64,000 nucleotides of DNA from Aspidapion aeneum (taxonomy: Eukaryota; Arthropoda; Insecta; Coleoptera; Brentidae): the NCBI GenBank assembly GCA_963576565.1, contig OY755038.1, forward strand, positions 10,927,756 to 10,991,755. Reading direction: 5' to 3'. The stretch's first letter is position 1. Each line of letters opens with the position of its first letter. Under the pieces are notes generated by a model that did no database searches, had not been told where the DNA came from, and worked only from the letters and a program-made list of their open reading frames with translations. Made by a program: the position numbers and the translations under genes. Shown piece by piece: positions 10,719-22,080 of the stretch.

Positions 10719-11256
10719 AGTTTTTTAAAATTTGTTTGCTAAAAATATTAGATTTTTACCCTCGCCATTTTGATTCGTTTGTTGCCGTGTCCGGTTTAGA
10801 AAGGAGGTTCCGTCCCCCCTTGCGTGGCTTAACGGTTGCTCCACCCACATTTCATTGCAGCCGAAATTGGCACTTCGTACGTCGTTTGTTTTGATTCAAA
10901 AATCGAAATTTGTTTAAATAATAGTTATTTGTTTAAATAATATGTTATAGTTATTCAAAACAACAAAAGTGCTTGTGAGTTAAATGCTTTATTCTTATTT
11001 AACAGGTAAACAAACACATCTAGTAGAATTAGTATTTACCTGTAAATAATAAGAGAAACGGTAGTAGGTACAAGTTGTATCTGTGTGCATTTATTTTGGG
11101 AGAAAAATCGCGACCTAGGATAACAGTTTTTGCATTTATTCGAGAAATCGATAATAAAATATATGCTGTCGAACTCTTTTGGACTGATTAAAGTCAATAG
11201 GGGTCAAGTGTTAGTTTTATTCCTTTTAAATATTTTTTATTTTTTTAACTAACAAT

Positions 11257-14200
11257 ATGTCGTTAAAAAAGCTTGAGAATCAACGCAAAGTTTCAATATC
11301 TCGTATTACGGAAACGTATAACTTGGGAACAAAAGCTAAATCAGATAGTTCTTCCTTGCCAATTTTTAAGGCGTTTTACGAATCGTTAGATGATCACTAT
11401 GAACAATTTAAAAACATTCATAATGACATCATAGGTCTCTTGAAAGACGACGACGAGGATGCATTCGAAGTACAGGACAAAATTAGGAAAGATACGGATC
11501 TATTCTACCACCAAGCTAAAGTTCTTTTTTCGAGTTTATGTTCCGATTCAGTTCATTCAAATTTTACCCCCGCAACTTCACACTATTCACGTAGCGATGA
11601 TCTGGGCCCTTTAAAGGTACCTTGCTTTAATGGAAACGTAAAAAAGTGGCCAACCTTTTACGATGTTTATTCTTGTTTGGTTCACGAAAACTCGAATTAT
11701 TCCGATATAAGGAAATTTCAACATTTGCTAACCTTCCTTGAGGGCGAACCACTTAATATTTTAAGCTCTATAAAATTAACGGCAAGTAATTACGCAATCG
11801 CCTGGAAGGTATTAACAGATCGCTATCAAAATAAAAGACTTTTAGCCAGTACCTACTGGAACTCAATCTACTATGCAAATTCTTTAAAGGGAAACCAGTC
11901 AGCAAAGGATCTTAGAGTCTTGGTAGATACCTTTTCCGAGAATGTTGCGGCGCTCGAAAATCTTGAATTTCCAGTAACGTCGTGGTGTTTTTGTTTATTT
12001 TCAATTTTATTATCAAAAATCGATCAAACCACAAGAACCGCTTTCGAATTAAAGTATAGTACTACCGAGATTCCAACATATCAAAATCTAATTCAGTTTC
12101 TTATTAACCAATGCCGTGCTCTTGAAACAGTACAGCTATCTCCCCAAAATACGCAAATGCAACCTTCGACTTCAAAACAGCAAAAACCAAATTATTCGAA
12201 TTCTAGTAACCAAAAATATAATTCTTATTCAAATAATCAGTACAAATCAAGCCCTCCATCAAATTTTTTAGCGCATACGCACTCACAAGTATCAAATAAA
12301 CAATCCAATATTCAATTTCGACAAAACCAACAACCCTATAAGTGCAAATTATGCAATAATTCTTTTCATCCACTCTCGCAGTGTGGTGTTTTTATTTCCA
12401 AATCTCCTTCAGATCGTTTTACTTATGTAAAACAACAATCGTTATGTATCAACTGTTTACGTTCAAATCATCAAGTAATCGACTGCAGTAGTACCTACAA
12501 CTGCAGGGTATGTCGACATAGGCACCATAGTCTTATTCATCTATCGCAAACGACAGATTCAATCCGTCAGAATTCAAGTCAATCCTTTGTTAATTCAAGC
12601 CAAAATTCAAATCAAAATTCGAACTTAAATCAAAGTTTTAATTCAAATCAAGTGGCCGTGCCTAGCACAGGCACAAACTTATCGTATCAGAATTCAAATT
12701 CAAGTCTTAGCCAACAGAACCCTAGTTTTGTTCAACCCAGTTCAAATTCAATTCAAATCAATTCGAATCCAAATACATCTACAAATCAATACTCTTCGTT
12801 ATCCACCTTGACGCCCCGTACGACAGTGCTTCTAGCGACTATAAAATTAGAGGTACTCGATAGTCGGGGTAACTACCAACCTGTCCGAGCACTTCTGGAC
12901 AGCGGTAGCCAAGCTAACCTGATAAGCGAAGCTTGTCTTAACAGGTTAGGCTTGCCAAGAAACAAAATTTCGATCCCTGTTCTGGGACTAAATCAATCTT
13001 CATCGGCCACTAACGGCATTTCTACTTGCACTATTCGAGCCCTAGGCCAACAAGAGCCTACCTTTTCTATTCAAGTCTTCGTTTTACCGAAACTCTGTTC
13101 AAATATGCCCTCAATACAGGTAGATTCATCCAATTGGAGTCATATTTCAAATCTAAAGCTTGCAGATAATCAATTTTACAACCCTGGTCCAATTGACTTA
13201 CTCTTAGGTGCACAACTTTACACAGAAATCGTCCAATCAGGACGAATTCCAGGACCTCACGGCCTACCCTCCGCTTTTGAGACAGTTTTTGGGTGGGTCT
13301 TGATGGGCCAAACTCAAAACATAAATATTTCACCTCAAGTCAATTCTTACTTTACTTCCTGTGAGCAGTCTCTCGACTTTAATATTCGCAGATTTTGGGA
13401 ACTAGAATCAATTACGTCAAAAACGTTTCTCTCACCCGAAGAAAAAAGATGTGAAGAGATTTTCCAAAGAACTACCACTAGAGATATTTCGGGCCGATTT
13501 ACTGTAAACTTGCCTTTTCGTCACATTGACCCTCCTGACCTAGGAGACACATATTCAGTGGCCTACCGTCAATTTTTGTCTCTCGAATCTCGCTTAATAA
13601 AAAATTCAAATTTCTATAGTATGTACTCGGATTTTATGAGAGAATATCTCAAAAACGGGCACATGTCTTTAATTCCAAGATCCGAACCTAGACCTCAGTT
13701 ATGTTCTTATTTACCACATCACGGAGTCCTTCGTCTTGACAAATCAACGACTAAACTCCGGGTGGTTTTTAACCCCTCGATTAAGGGTTCGAAAGGCCTA
13801 AGCATGAACGAAACTCTTTTAATAGGACCAAAATTACAAGCCGATATTTCCGAAATTCTATTAAAATTCAGATTTTATTCTATCGTATTTTTGACTGATA
13901 TAAAACAGCACTTTTTACAAATTCAAATTAATCCAATTCATCGGGACTACCAAAGGCTACTTTGGCGATTTGATCCCAATGAACCCCTGCAGGAATACAA
14001 GCTTAATACAGTGACGTTTGGTGTTAGTTCAAGTCCCTATTTAGCTATTAGAACTCTTAGAGAACTAGCCATCCTGGAGGCTAAGAATTATCCTGAAGCA
14101 TCCCAGGTCCTTTTGAATAACATTTTCATGGACGATATTTGCTGTGGAGCTAACTCTCTAGAAGGTGCTTTATCGCTTCAAAAGAATCTCATAGCGTTGC

Positions 14201-16683
14201 TTAAATTGGGAAAATTTGAATTAAGAAAATGGGCATCAAATAATCCGAAACTTCTTTCACATTTGTCGCCCGCTGATTGTCAGATCCCTGTTACCTTTGA
14301 AGACGATTCTTCAACATCGATTAAGGTGTTGGGCCTTCAGTGGCACCCTTCTACAGATACTTTTACCTATTCTTGTACCCCTTGTGAAAAACCTTGCACC
14401 AAAAGGAATATTTTATCGGCTATCGCTAAAATTTGGGATCCTATAGGTTTCTTATCGCCTGTTTCATTTTTAGCCAAAGTGATTATGCAAAAACTTTGGT
14501 TATGCAAAACTGATTGGGATGAAATACCCCCCGATCCAATCAAAACTCTTTGGAATCAATTCAATAATCAATTAACCACTCTTTCGAATCTTTGTATACC
14601 TAGACATATTTTTTCGAATAATATTCAACGATGTCAATTGCTAGGTTTCTGCGATGCATCCGAGCTAGGATACGCTTCTTGCGTATACGTTCGCGTCGAA
14701 TTACCAAATAAAATTATCAAAACTGCTCTAGTCATGGGCAAGTCAAGGGTTGCTCCCTTACACACTATTTCAATCCCACGTTTGGAACTACTTGGAGCTA
14801 CTTTATTAGCTGATTTACTCGAACTAGTTATTCGCACCTATTCATCATTACTCGTAATCGATGAAATTCTTGCGTTCTCGGACTCACAGGTCACGCTTCA
14901 TTGGGTCACATCTTCACCTCACAAGTGGAAGACCTTTGTGGCAAACCGCGTAAGTCGTATTCAAGAAACAATCCCCGAAGTCCCATGGTATCACATTACT
15001 TCACTCGAGAACCCTGCCGACTGCGCTAGCAGAGGGTTGTCGCCCAATAACTTAATAAATCACCCTCTTTGGTTTCACGGCCCTCCATGGATTACCTTGC
15101 CCACTACGGAGTGGCAAATTCAAAGGTTTATAAATGAACGTTCTTTGGGAGTTCCGGACGAGGTTCTCAAAGAAGAAAAACCGGAAAATTCAGTGGTGCT
15201 GACGGCAGAAATTCAAAATCAAAACTTTTTTGATAGATTAATCGATAAAATATCCAATTTAAATACCATTCAAAAAATCATTTGTCATTTTCTAAGACTT
15301 ATTCACAATCGAAAAACCTCAGTTGACCCTTTATCCGGCGTTTTTTCCGCTTTTGAACTACACAAGGCTCTACTTGTTTTAGTTAAAAGGGTCCAAGAAG
15401 AGTGTTTTTCGGATATCATTCAAAAAATTCAAATTACTCAGCTATTACCTAAGCCGTTTCGTAAACTCGCGCCCTTTTTGGACGAATTGGGTTTCCTTAG
15501 AGTGGGCGGACGCTTACGGCATTCTCAACTCTCCTTTGAGGCAAAACATCCCTTATTATTGCCGAAATCTCATAGATTAACCCAATTGATCATTATTCAA
15601 ACTCATAACGAAAATTTACATCCCGGAATAAACACAGTCCAATACTTAATTCGTCAAAAGTTTTGGATTATGTCATCACGTCGAGCTATTCAGAGGGTTT
15701 TATTGAAATGTATTCCCTGCTTTCGCTTAAAACCAAAACCGTATACTCCGTACATGTCGGATTTACCTTCTTTTAGAACGTCACAATTAAAATGTTTTTC
15801 ACACGTTTGCTTAGACTATGCAGGCCCAATCAAAACCTTTGTAGGTCAGAGACGTCGTGGAGCACAAGTTGGTAAATCATATATCGCAGTCTTTGTCGAT
15901 ACTTCTGTCAAGGCAATCCATATCGAGCTTGTTTTGGATTTAACCACAGAGGCGTGCATCGCTGCTTTACGACGCTTTGTCGCTAGACGTGGCACTTGTG
16001 TCCAAATCACAAGTGATAGAGGCTCAAACTTTGTTGGGGCTATTAAGGAGCTCCATAATCTTTCGAAATTAGCTTCTGAGAGCTTAAAAATCAAATGGTG
16101 TCTTAATAGTCCGGGAGCCCCCCACCTAAATGGTCTAGCAGAAGCAGGAGTCAAATCCATAAAAACACATTTGTATCGGGTCATCGGTGACCAGATACTA
16201 ACCTTCGAAGAGCTCTATACTCTCCTCGCCCAAATAGAGGCATTACTCAATTCTCGACCCCTTTGTGAGCAAAGCTCTGACCCAAACGATCTTACGTCTT
16301 TGACTCCGGGTCATTTCCTCACAATGGAACCCCTTAATTCGTGTCCTGATCCTGACCTTTCTACCCTTAAAGTTAATACCCTTAAGCGTTGGCAACTTAT
16401 CCAACGAATTCATGCCGATTTCTGGAAGCGTTGGAAACTCGAGTACTTAAATACTTTACAACAGCGTTCTAAGTGGTCGGACCCTTCGGTTGAAATCAAG
16501 CTAGATACGCTTGTATTAATTAAGGATGAAACTAGGCCGCCATTACACTGGTTGCTGGGTAGAATAGTATCGGTACATCCTGGTCGGGATAATCACATTC
16601 GAGTTGCTACTGTTAAAACACAACACGGACTTTTCACTCGTCCCGTGGTCAAGTTGTGCCCACTACCTTTAGATGCGCACTAA
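11257..16683 (+). CDS. BEL/Pao gag-pol polyprotein
   Basis: One uninterrupted frame of 1808 codons. Residues 1-290 are gag with a DUF1759-like region (about 117-290). Asn/Gln/Ser-rich linkers surround Cys-His zinc-knuckle-like clusters (about 362-430, CKLC and CRVCRHRHH). The aspartic protease has LLDSGSQ with its aspartate near 548. The reverse transcriptase has TDIK (aspartate about 881) and FMDD (about 958-960), where many relatives have YVDD. RNase H shows CDAS (about 1133), RLELLGA, SDSQ and NPADCASRG. The integrase has an HHCC zinc region (about 1449-1485), then aspartates in LDYAG (about 1520) and TSDRGSNF (about 1587) and a glutamate in GLAEAG (about 1629). A DUF5641-like tail ends the protein. 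The ATG at 11257 is the first in frame. The family is typical of insects; the element builds cytoplasmic particles and integrates its cDNA. Confidence 0.95.
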   Translation: MSLKKLENQRKVSISRITETYNLGTKAKSDSSSLPIFKAFYESLDDHYEQFKNIHNDIIGLLKDDDEDAFEVQDKIRKDTDLFYHQAKVLFSSLCSDSVHSNFTPATSHYSRSDDLGPLKVPCFNGNVKKWPTFYDVYSCLVHENSNYSDIRKFQHLLTFLEGEPLNILSSIKLTASNYAIAWKVLTDRYQNKRLLASTYWNSIYYANSLKGNQSAKDLRVLVDTFSENVAALENLEFPVTSWCFCLFSILLSKIDQTTRTAFELKYSTTEIPTYQNLIQFLINQCRALETVQLSPQNTQMQPSTSKQQKPNYSNSSNQKYNSYSNNQYKSSPPSNFLAHTHSQVSNKQSNIQFRQNQQPYKCKLCNNSFHPLSQCGVFISKSPSDRFTYVKQQSLCINCLRSNHQVIDCSSTYNCRVCRHRHHSLIHLSQTTDSIRQNSSQSFVNSSQNSNQNSNLNQSFNSNQVAVPSTGTNLSYQNSNSSLSQQNPSFVQPSSNSIQINSNPNTSTNQYSSLSTLTPRTTVLLATIKLEVLDSRGNYQPVRALLDSGSQANLISEACLNRLGLPRNKISIPVLGLNQSSSATNGISTCTIRALGQQEPTFSIQVFVLPKLCSNMPSIQVDSSNWSHISNLKLADNQFYNPGPIDLLLGAQLYTEIVQSGRIPGPHGLPSAFETVFGWVLMGQTQNINISPQVNSYFTSCEQSLDFNIRRFWELESITSKTFLSPEEKRCEEIFQRTTTRDISGRFTVNLPFRHIDPPDLGDTYSVAYRQFLSLESRLIKNSNFYSMYSDFMREYLKNGHMSLIPRSEPRPQLCSYLPHHGVLRLDKSTTKLRVVFNPSIKGSKGLSMNETLLIGPKLQADISEILLKFRFYSIVFLTDIKQHFLQIQINPIHRDYQRLLWRFDPNEPLQEYKLNTVTFGVSSSPYLAIRTLRELAILEAKNYPEASQVLLNNIFMDDICCGANSLEGALSLQKNLIALLKLGKFELRKWASNNPKLLSHLSPADCQIPVTFEDDSSTSIKVLGLQWHPSTDTFTYSCTPCEKPCTKRNILSAIAKIWDPIGFLSPVSFLAKVIMQKLWLCKTDWDEIPPDPIKTLWNQFNNQLTTLSNLCIPRHIFSNNIQRCQLLGFCDASELGYASCVYVRVELPNKIIKTALVMGKSRVAPLHTISIPRLELLGATLLADLLELVIRTYSSLLVIDEILAFSDSQVTLHWVTSSPHKWKTFVANRVSRIQETIPEVPWYHITSLENPADCASRGLSPNNLINHPLWFHGPPWITLPTTEWQIQRFINERSLGVPDEVLKEEKPENSVVLTAEIQNQNFFDRLIDKISNLNTIQKIICHFLRLIHNRKTSVDPLSGVFSAFELHKALLVLVKRVQEECFSDIIQKIQITQLLPKPFRKLAPFLDELGFLRVGGRLRHSQLSFEAKHPLLLPKSHRLTQLIIIQTHNENLHPGINTVQYLIRQKFWIMSSRRAIQRVLLKCIPCFRLKPKPYTPYMSDLPSFRTSQLKCFSHVCLDYAGPIKTFVGQRRRGAQVGKSYIAVFVDTSVKAIHIELVLDLTTEACIAALRRFVARRGTCVQITSDRGSNFVGAIKELHNLSKLASESLKIKWCLNSPGAPHLNGLAEAGVKSIKTHLYRVIGDQILTFEELYTLLAQIEALLNSRPLCEQSSDPNDLTSLTPGHFLTMEPLNSCPDPDLSTLKVNTLKRWQLIQRIHADFWKRWKLEYLNTLQQRSKWSDPSVEIKLDTLVLIKDETRPPLHWLLGRIVSVHPGRDNHIRVATVKTQHGLFTRPVVKLCPLPLDAH

Positions 16684-16879
16684 ACTCCCAAGCAACTTCT
16701 TTTGTTTCATGTGTCGTTATCTAGAATATATATATATTTTTTTCATTTTTTTTTCTTTTTGATCTATAAACCTAAAACGGATTTTAATAACCTACCCTTT
16801 AAGGTTTAAATTAACTTATATTTTTTTATATAGCCATTTGTTTATTCAATTAATCTCAATGTAAAACTTCGTTTTAAGT

Positions 16880-16889
16880 GGGCGGAAAA
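16880..16889 (+). promoter_or_regulatory. polypurine tract of BEL/Pao
   Basis: GGGCGGAAAA abuts the 3' LTR start at 16890, the normal place of the plus-strand primer. The 16684-16879 stretch before it is AT-rich and non-coding. Confidence 0.7.
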
Positions 16890-17370
16890 TGTTCGTGCAA
16901 CTTTAATTCTAAATTCAAATTTTGCGCCAAATTCCCGTATTCGGAAAACCCACACAATTTCAATTTGATTGGCACAAGCAAAACGCCAGCGCCATCTACA
17001 AAAATGAATCTGCGCAAAAAGGCGTAACCAAAAAGGATTCGTCTGTCGTATTCTATCGAGATCACCACGCAGCATGGTGATAAATTCTATTAACCAAAAA
17101 ATCCAATAAAATTCTTAGAAAATCAAACTAAACCATTACACAAACAAGTGATTCTAGTGTGGATCGACTGCAACGACTGGGCCAGCGAGAGGAGCTCCTC
17201 TGGACGACGGAAACAGCTGAAAAGGTGAGTGCCAATCCTCTATATTGTCTTTGTGTGGCTCGGAGAAATTAGTATTTTTACATCGTCCTTTTAAGGATTT
17301 TTGCACCCAGATTTTAGAAAACGACCAGTGCGCTTACAGTCCCGCAGCTCTCAACCCTCAAAACACAACA
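16890..17370 (+). repeat. BEL/Pao 3' LTR
   Basis: 481 bp, same length as and by eye identical to 10215-10695. The duplicated AAGGT follows at 17371-17375. Confidence 0.95.
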
Positions 17371-18401
17371 AAGGTAAACATAGTCAACATAACCTCACTT
17401 AAATTGTTTGTATTTGTTTTTTAAAGTGTTTTGTTAAATTTAAATGTTTTTTATCGTGCAATTTGCACACAATCAGGAGGGCCAGTGCAATGATATCCGT
17501 TAATATGCAGCTATGGGTAACTATAAATACAAAAGAATTAAGTTTACCTTCAGGCCTTCCTAAAAAACCAAAAGTCTAAAGTTTATTTTTACCACTCTTA
17601 AAAACCTTAAGGAAACTAGGTTCTATATGGCCGCCTATATAATCATATTTACAATTAAACTACTGGTAACTACAAAAACAAAAGGATATAAGGTAACCTT
17701 TTAGCCCTATTATAAAACACTTTTGTTATGACCTAAAGTAGTGAAAAAACTAAATGACCAAAGTTTATATTTATTTATTTTTAAAAACTCTAGGTAAAAG
17801 GGTTTTATAAGACCATCTTTATAAATTAGAAATCAATAAAACCAAAAGTATCTAAAAGGAACAGAAGGAGTATCAGTTTTATTATACTCCCTTTATAAAT
17901 CACTTTTCGGTTGTATAACACCGCTTTAGGTAATTGGCAATATAAATTACCTTTTTGTAGCCAAATTGATCCTAAAAGCCATAACAGCACCCTCTAAATA
18001 ACCTTGGAACCAAAGTAATAAAACCTTGAGTGGTAATAATGTTACTTGGGTTGTTACCGTTAAGGCGGATTCAGAGTTCCGTAACGTATGCCGCATGCCG
18101 TACGCCGTAAGAAAAATAAACTATACTTGAAACATGTTGCTGTTCATAGTTTTCAGTAAGACGCAAGCCGTATGCCGCATGCCGTAAGAAATGGTTCATT
18201 TTTATTTTGTGCTCTTACAGCTTAGGACAGTCTTACGGCATCGGTTACAAGCGGAGGTGGTCGTGAGTTTCCGGCAATTTCCGAGCCCACGTGACCAGGG
18301 TTTGCTGACTGTTTTTTTTTTCAAGGCCAACAAAATTTTCCTAAAAGCCCTGTTTTTTGCCCGCGAAATTTGAAATTTTATACGATTTGTGAGGTTATGT
18401 T

Positions 18402-19079
18402 ACAAGACGCTAGCGCTACCAAGTCTACTTTCAATCCCTGGCTTCGCAAGCGCAGATCTACCAATATTATTTACCTCATGTCTTAGAATAGATGCATACA
18501 GGGTGATTTTCACTTGAATGATTCTAACCACATGAAAATAGAAAGTTTCAAAAACCTAACCTAACAAAACCTAATCAAATCTAACCGAACCGAAGGAAAC
18601 TGAACCAATAATTTTTTTCAAAAAAAAAACTTTCCTGACTTCCTGCCCGGGATCCTAGAGGATGTGAATCCGAACCGAACCAAACCGAACCTAACTAAAC
18701 TGAACCAAACCTAACCTAACCAAACTAAACTACAACACGTACTGCTAATTAGGTTTAGTTGGGTAGGGTTAGGTTTGGATAGGTTCGGTTCGGTACGGTC
18801 CGGTTCGGATTCACATCCTCTAGCATCCCAGGTAGGAAGTCAGGAAAGTTTTTTTTTTGAAAAAAAATATTGGTTTAGTTTGCTTTGGTTCGGTTCGGTT
18901 AGATCTGATTAGGTTTCGTTAGGTTAGGTTTTTGAAACTTTCTATTTTCATGTGGTTAGAATGATTCAAGTGAAAATCACCCTGTACATCGATTCTAATA
19001 CATGAGGTAAATAATATTGGTAGATCTACGCATGCGAAGCCAGGGATTGGAAGTGGACTTGGTAGCGCTAGCGTCTTGT
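18402..19079. mobile_element. long palindromic (fold-back) element, copy A, 9-bp duplication
   Basis: 678 bp that fold into one long hairpin: left arm from ACAAGACGCTAGCGCTACC, right arm its reverse complement, arms over 300 bp. It is flanked by GGTTATGTT on both sides (18393-18401, 19080-19088). Many CCTAACC/GGTTCGGTT words lie in the arms. Copy B at 30089-30769 is nearly identical. Long inverted repeats with a 9- to 10-bp duplication fit Mutator-like (MULE) elements. No coding. Confidence 0.85.
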
Positions 19080-19159
19080 GGTTATGTTTAGATTGTTTAC
19101 GTTATTTTTGTAGTCTTATTATTTTTTTTTCCTTTATAACTTTATAAGTTTATTTCAAA

Positions 19160-19302
19160 ATGAGTTATGAAACTGAACATCTACTAATTGACCTCATACA
19201 GCATTTTTGTATGACAAAACTTTAAAAGAGTACAAGGATAATAATATAAAGAACAATGCCTGAGATTCTATAGCCAAAGCCTTGGCAATGGATAGTAAGT
19301 AA
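19160..19302 (+). pseudogene. MADF-domain exon remnant in the Harbinger-like element
   Basis: From the ATG at 19160 the sequence reads MSYETEHLLIDLIQHF, then after a small frameshift LYDKTLKEYKDNNIKNNA, stop, DSIAKALAMD. This is the first two thirds of a MADF (Adf-1-like) DNA-binding domain. The stop (TGA) sits where the family has its conserved tryptophan. A GTAAGT donor-like word follows at 19295. The frameshift and stop mean it is not functional. Confidence 0.65.
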
Positions 19303-19541
19303 TTATAAAAAGCAAAAAAACATGGCCGACCCTAGAACGAGCCGATCATTTGACATTCTAACGACATTTGACAGTTGACAAGACCAGATAATACATTAAT
19401 CAGCTGTAATACATAGCTGGGGTCATTCACATATTCTGATCTATATCAGAGACCCTACTTCTTACGTTTTCAAACTATGAATCAATCCTTTTCCATCTTA
19501 CGGCATACGGCATACGTTACGGAACTCTGAATCCAGCTTTA

Positions 19542-20640
19542 CTGTTATTACTGAATCTGCGCATTAGCCACATGTCGCTTCTTTATGTTTATTTACGATA
19601 ACAGCGTCCGATACTTACGGAGGCTTCTCTGTATCGTTACCGTTATTTTTTGGGACTTGTTTTGTATTGTTTTTTTTTTAAATAAAGTCGAAATCTTTGC
19701 TAAAATTCGGTAGGTTGTTTTGTGAAAAGCCATAAAACTATTAAAAATATTACAAAAAAAATAAACAAAAAGTTGTTGTTTATTTGCCCTGGAAGTTACT
19801 TTTATCCTTATTGATAATAACCTGTGGCCAAAAAATAATGAAATTTATTAACGTTTATCTTTTCTTTGTGATACCTACTAAAGTTAGCCACTGATAAATA
19901 TTGTCCGGTATGGTTTTATTTTACATCGAACCCTTAAACAAGGGTACCGTTGGATCTCTATAAAATAAAGATAAAACTGTGTTGAAAACGTTATAAACTT
20001 TATTGAACACAAAATAAATTATGTTGCAATTTACAAATTGTTACAAGACTTTATCATTAACTATAAGACAAACAAGACCCAAAATATTAAAATAATAACT
20101 TTAACTTACCAAAATAAAAAACTGCAAAATAAAACTTGAAATAGACAAATCTTATCTTTCATTACTGATAATTAATTTAGAGGTTTTAGTTTAAGTTCAA
20201 CAAAATGCGACTACCGACTTGTCTCCTCAATGTTTGGGTTTTTATTGATGGTAGGTTCGACGCAAGTAATCCATTATTCCCTCTTTGAAGAGCTTGGAGG
20301 AACCAAGTCAGTGGCGTTGCTGATAATCCTAAAGTTTACTTTCCGTTCTAGCTAATGAGCTAAACAAGAAAACCTAAACGAAAACAGAGATAAAATGACA
20401 TGTTATTGACAACATTTTCTTATCTCACAGTTTTTCCAGAGCTTATCACGTTGAAGGGAAAACCCTCTATCTACTTAAGGTTTCCTCTCGCTTAACCGTT
20501 ACAACTCCCACACTTAAATTTTCAGTAGTTTTTCTTGCATCAACCACCTGCTATATCGTAGGCGGCACCTAGACGTTTACGATTGTGAAGGGAGGCGGAA
20601 CCATGTTTTCCGCTTATCGTTTTTCCAAGCTGGTTTCGTA
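19542..20640. other. no gene recognised
   Basis: AT-rich with a few GC-richer patches (around 20200-20350 and 20540-20640). I checked for splice-bounded coding exons and element ends and saw nothing I can defend. Confidence 0.4.
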
Positions 20641-20841
20641 CAGGGTGTCCCAAATTGGGCACTTTTAGGGGGTTTAAGGTACTTCTAGGGGAGACAGAGA
20701 AAAACTGACCACGCATTGCGTGGCTCAAATTTCAAGAAAAGACTTAAACTGAAAACCGCATTTTGAAAAATCGTCAGTTTTTCTCTGTCTCCCCTAGAAG
20801 TACCTTAAACCACTCAAAAGTGCCCAATTTGGGACACCCTG
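20641..20841. mobile_element. short hairpin MITE, CAGGGTGTCCCAAATTGGG family, copy 1
   Basis: 201 bp, flanked by TA, almost wholly palindromic: the left arm (CAGGGTGTCCCAAATTGGG, then CTTCTAGGGGAGACAG) is repeated inverted at the right. The same ends bound larger relatives at 33080-34335 and 35599-36484. Confidence 0.85.
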
Positions 20842-22080
20842 TACAGTGGCACAGTCAAGGGTAGTTTGCATTCCTGATTTCCTGACAATATCTTGAGCTC
20901 ATCAGACGTTCTTATGACACAAAAAAAAGACTCATAAGTTCAATTCTTTACAATTTTATGCTCTATTAAATACTAGAAGGCCTAGAAAAAAATTCTTTAA
21001 TGTCGATTGATTGGTTGTAAATTTTATAAAATTTGTTTACAAGATATTTCAATTTTTCGAAAAACACAACTTTTTGTTTTTTCTCCATACCGCATCAGAT
21101 TGGGCTTATAATAGCGCAACTTTTTTCTTATTTAAACAAAATTGTATTTCTTACAGACACAAAATTAAGTTTTATTTTAACTAAATTATGGAGCACGGTA
21201 ACAAACATTATTTAATGTTAGTTCACCACTTCTCCGTGTATCTAGTCCAATATCATAAACATATCTTAAACAGAACTATTTATTTTTATCTCGTTTAACG
21301 AGATCACTTAACCAATATTATTATTTTTTATCAGTGAGACGAGGTCTACTTGAAACCAGTAACAGAAATGACATTAAAAAAAGGTTAAAGTTCCGACATA
21401 ATTTTGAGTCACTGTGGGATTTAAAAAAGCAATTAATTAAAAGTATAGTTTTGACATATTAGTTCTTACGTAGTGTTGTTATTAGTTGTGGCTAAACAAC
21501 AGGTAAGTACGTAAATAGATTTTGGATTTAAATCCTTTTTAATTATGATTTTATTCTGTTTTGTAATTGCCACTTTTTGTACCCGTATTTTCGTTAAAAT
21601 TTGAAATTCTACATCTTGGTTTAATGATTATGAAATTTTCAAGAGGTATACAATTTTTCTTTGTTTTCTGTTGTTTTATTTCTATACAATTTTTACCCCT
21701 CTCTAGAATGGTACCAGTCATTTTTGCCTGAAATTACACACAAATGCTTTTTACTTATTTTTCTTTAAATGCGACAAAAAAGGCACTATAGAAAATTTTA
21801 TGAGAAACATTTTTGAAGCTCGTGTACTGTGAAATAGTTTGGGAGTTTTTTAATATACCACTAGTCTTTTCACGGCTTGTGAAGTATCAGATTTTCATGC
21901 AATTTTAGGGTGTTTGCAAAATAAAAAAAATCCAATATTAAATACTAAAAGATTTTGACTAAAACTATTTCTCCTTTTCCTATTTTTTGTTACACCTTTT
22001 AATGTATAGTATAAACTATTTTTATTACACCCTGTGTAGGTTAGGTGTAAATTCTTAGTTTAGGTACCTACTACTCCTAT
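20842..22080. other. no gene recognised; one strong splice-donor word
   Basis: AT-rich. CAACAG followed by GTAAGTAC at 21507-21520 is a strong donor consensus about 2.9 kb upstream of the micropeptide ATG and could end a non-coding first exon, but nothing else supports that. The last 100 bp approach a LINE fragment. Confidence 0.3.

Larger units (their letters stand above)
10215..17370 (+). mobile_element. complete BEL/Pao LTR retrotransposon
   Basis: A 7156-bp element with two 481-bp LTRs, a 561-bp leader, one gag-pol frame of 1808 codons and a purine-rich tract before the 3' LTR. It is flanked by the 5-bp duplication AAGGT (10210-10214 and 17371-17375), the length usual for BEL/Pao. The LTRs look identical over their length, so the insertion should be recent. 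Every expected catalytic motif is present without a stop, so the copy may still be autonomous. It inserted into the CCCAAG element. Confidence 0.95.
9324..18050 (+). mobile_element. element with CCCAAGTAACATT inverted ends, copy 1, split by BEL/Pao
   Basis: Begins CCCAAGTAACATT at 9324 and ends with the reverse complement at 18038-18050. The two halves (9324-10214 and 17376-18050) match, in inverse order, the uninterrupted copy at 58572-60454; the BEL/Pao element and its duplicated AAGGT account for the gap. Internally, diverged subrepeats around GGTAACTAtAAAtACAAAAG and ATATGGCCGCCTATA recur. No protein recognised. No clear target duplication found, so the superfamily stays open. Confidence 0.75.
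18063..19538. mobile_element. PIF/Harbinger-like element with MADF remnant
   Basis: The ends are inverted repeats of about 45 bp (AGGCGGATTCAGAGTTCCG at left, AGCTGGATTCAGAGTTCCG read inward from right), continuing with repeated GCATGCCGTA-type words, flanked by TTA on both sides (18060-18062, 19539-19541). A 3-bp TTA/TAA duplication is the mark of PIF/Harbinger, and these elements often carry a Myb/MADF DNA-binding second gene, which is what is seen inside. It is interrupted by the palindromic element at 18402-19079. Confidence 0.7.

Noticed and set aside
13067..16184. Minus-strand frames within the gag-pol region
   Set aside because: Shadows of the 1808-codon plus-strand frame, without domain similarity.
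18530..18930. CCTAACCTAACC / GGTTAGG words as interstitial telomere repeats
   Set aside because: They are irregular, mixed with CCGAACC words, and belong to the arms of a palindromic element with its own target duplications.
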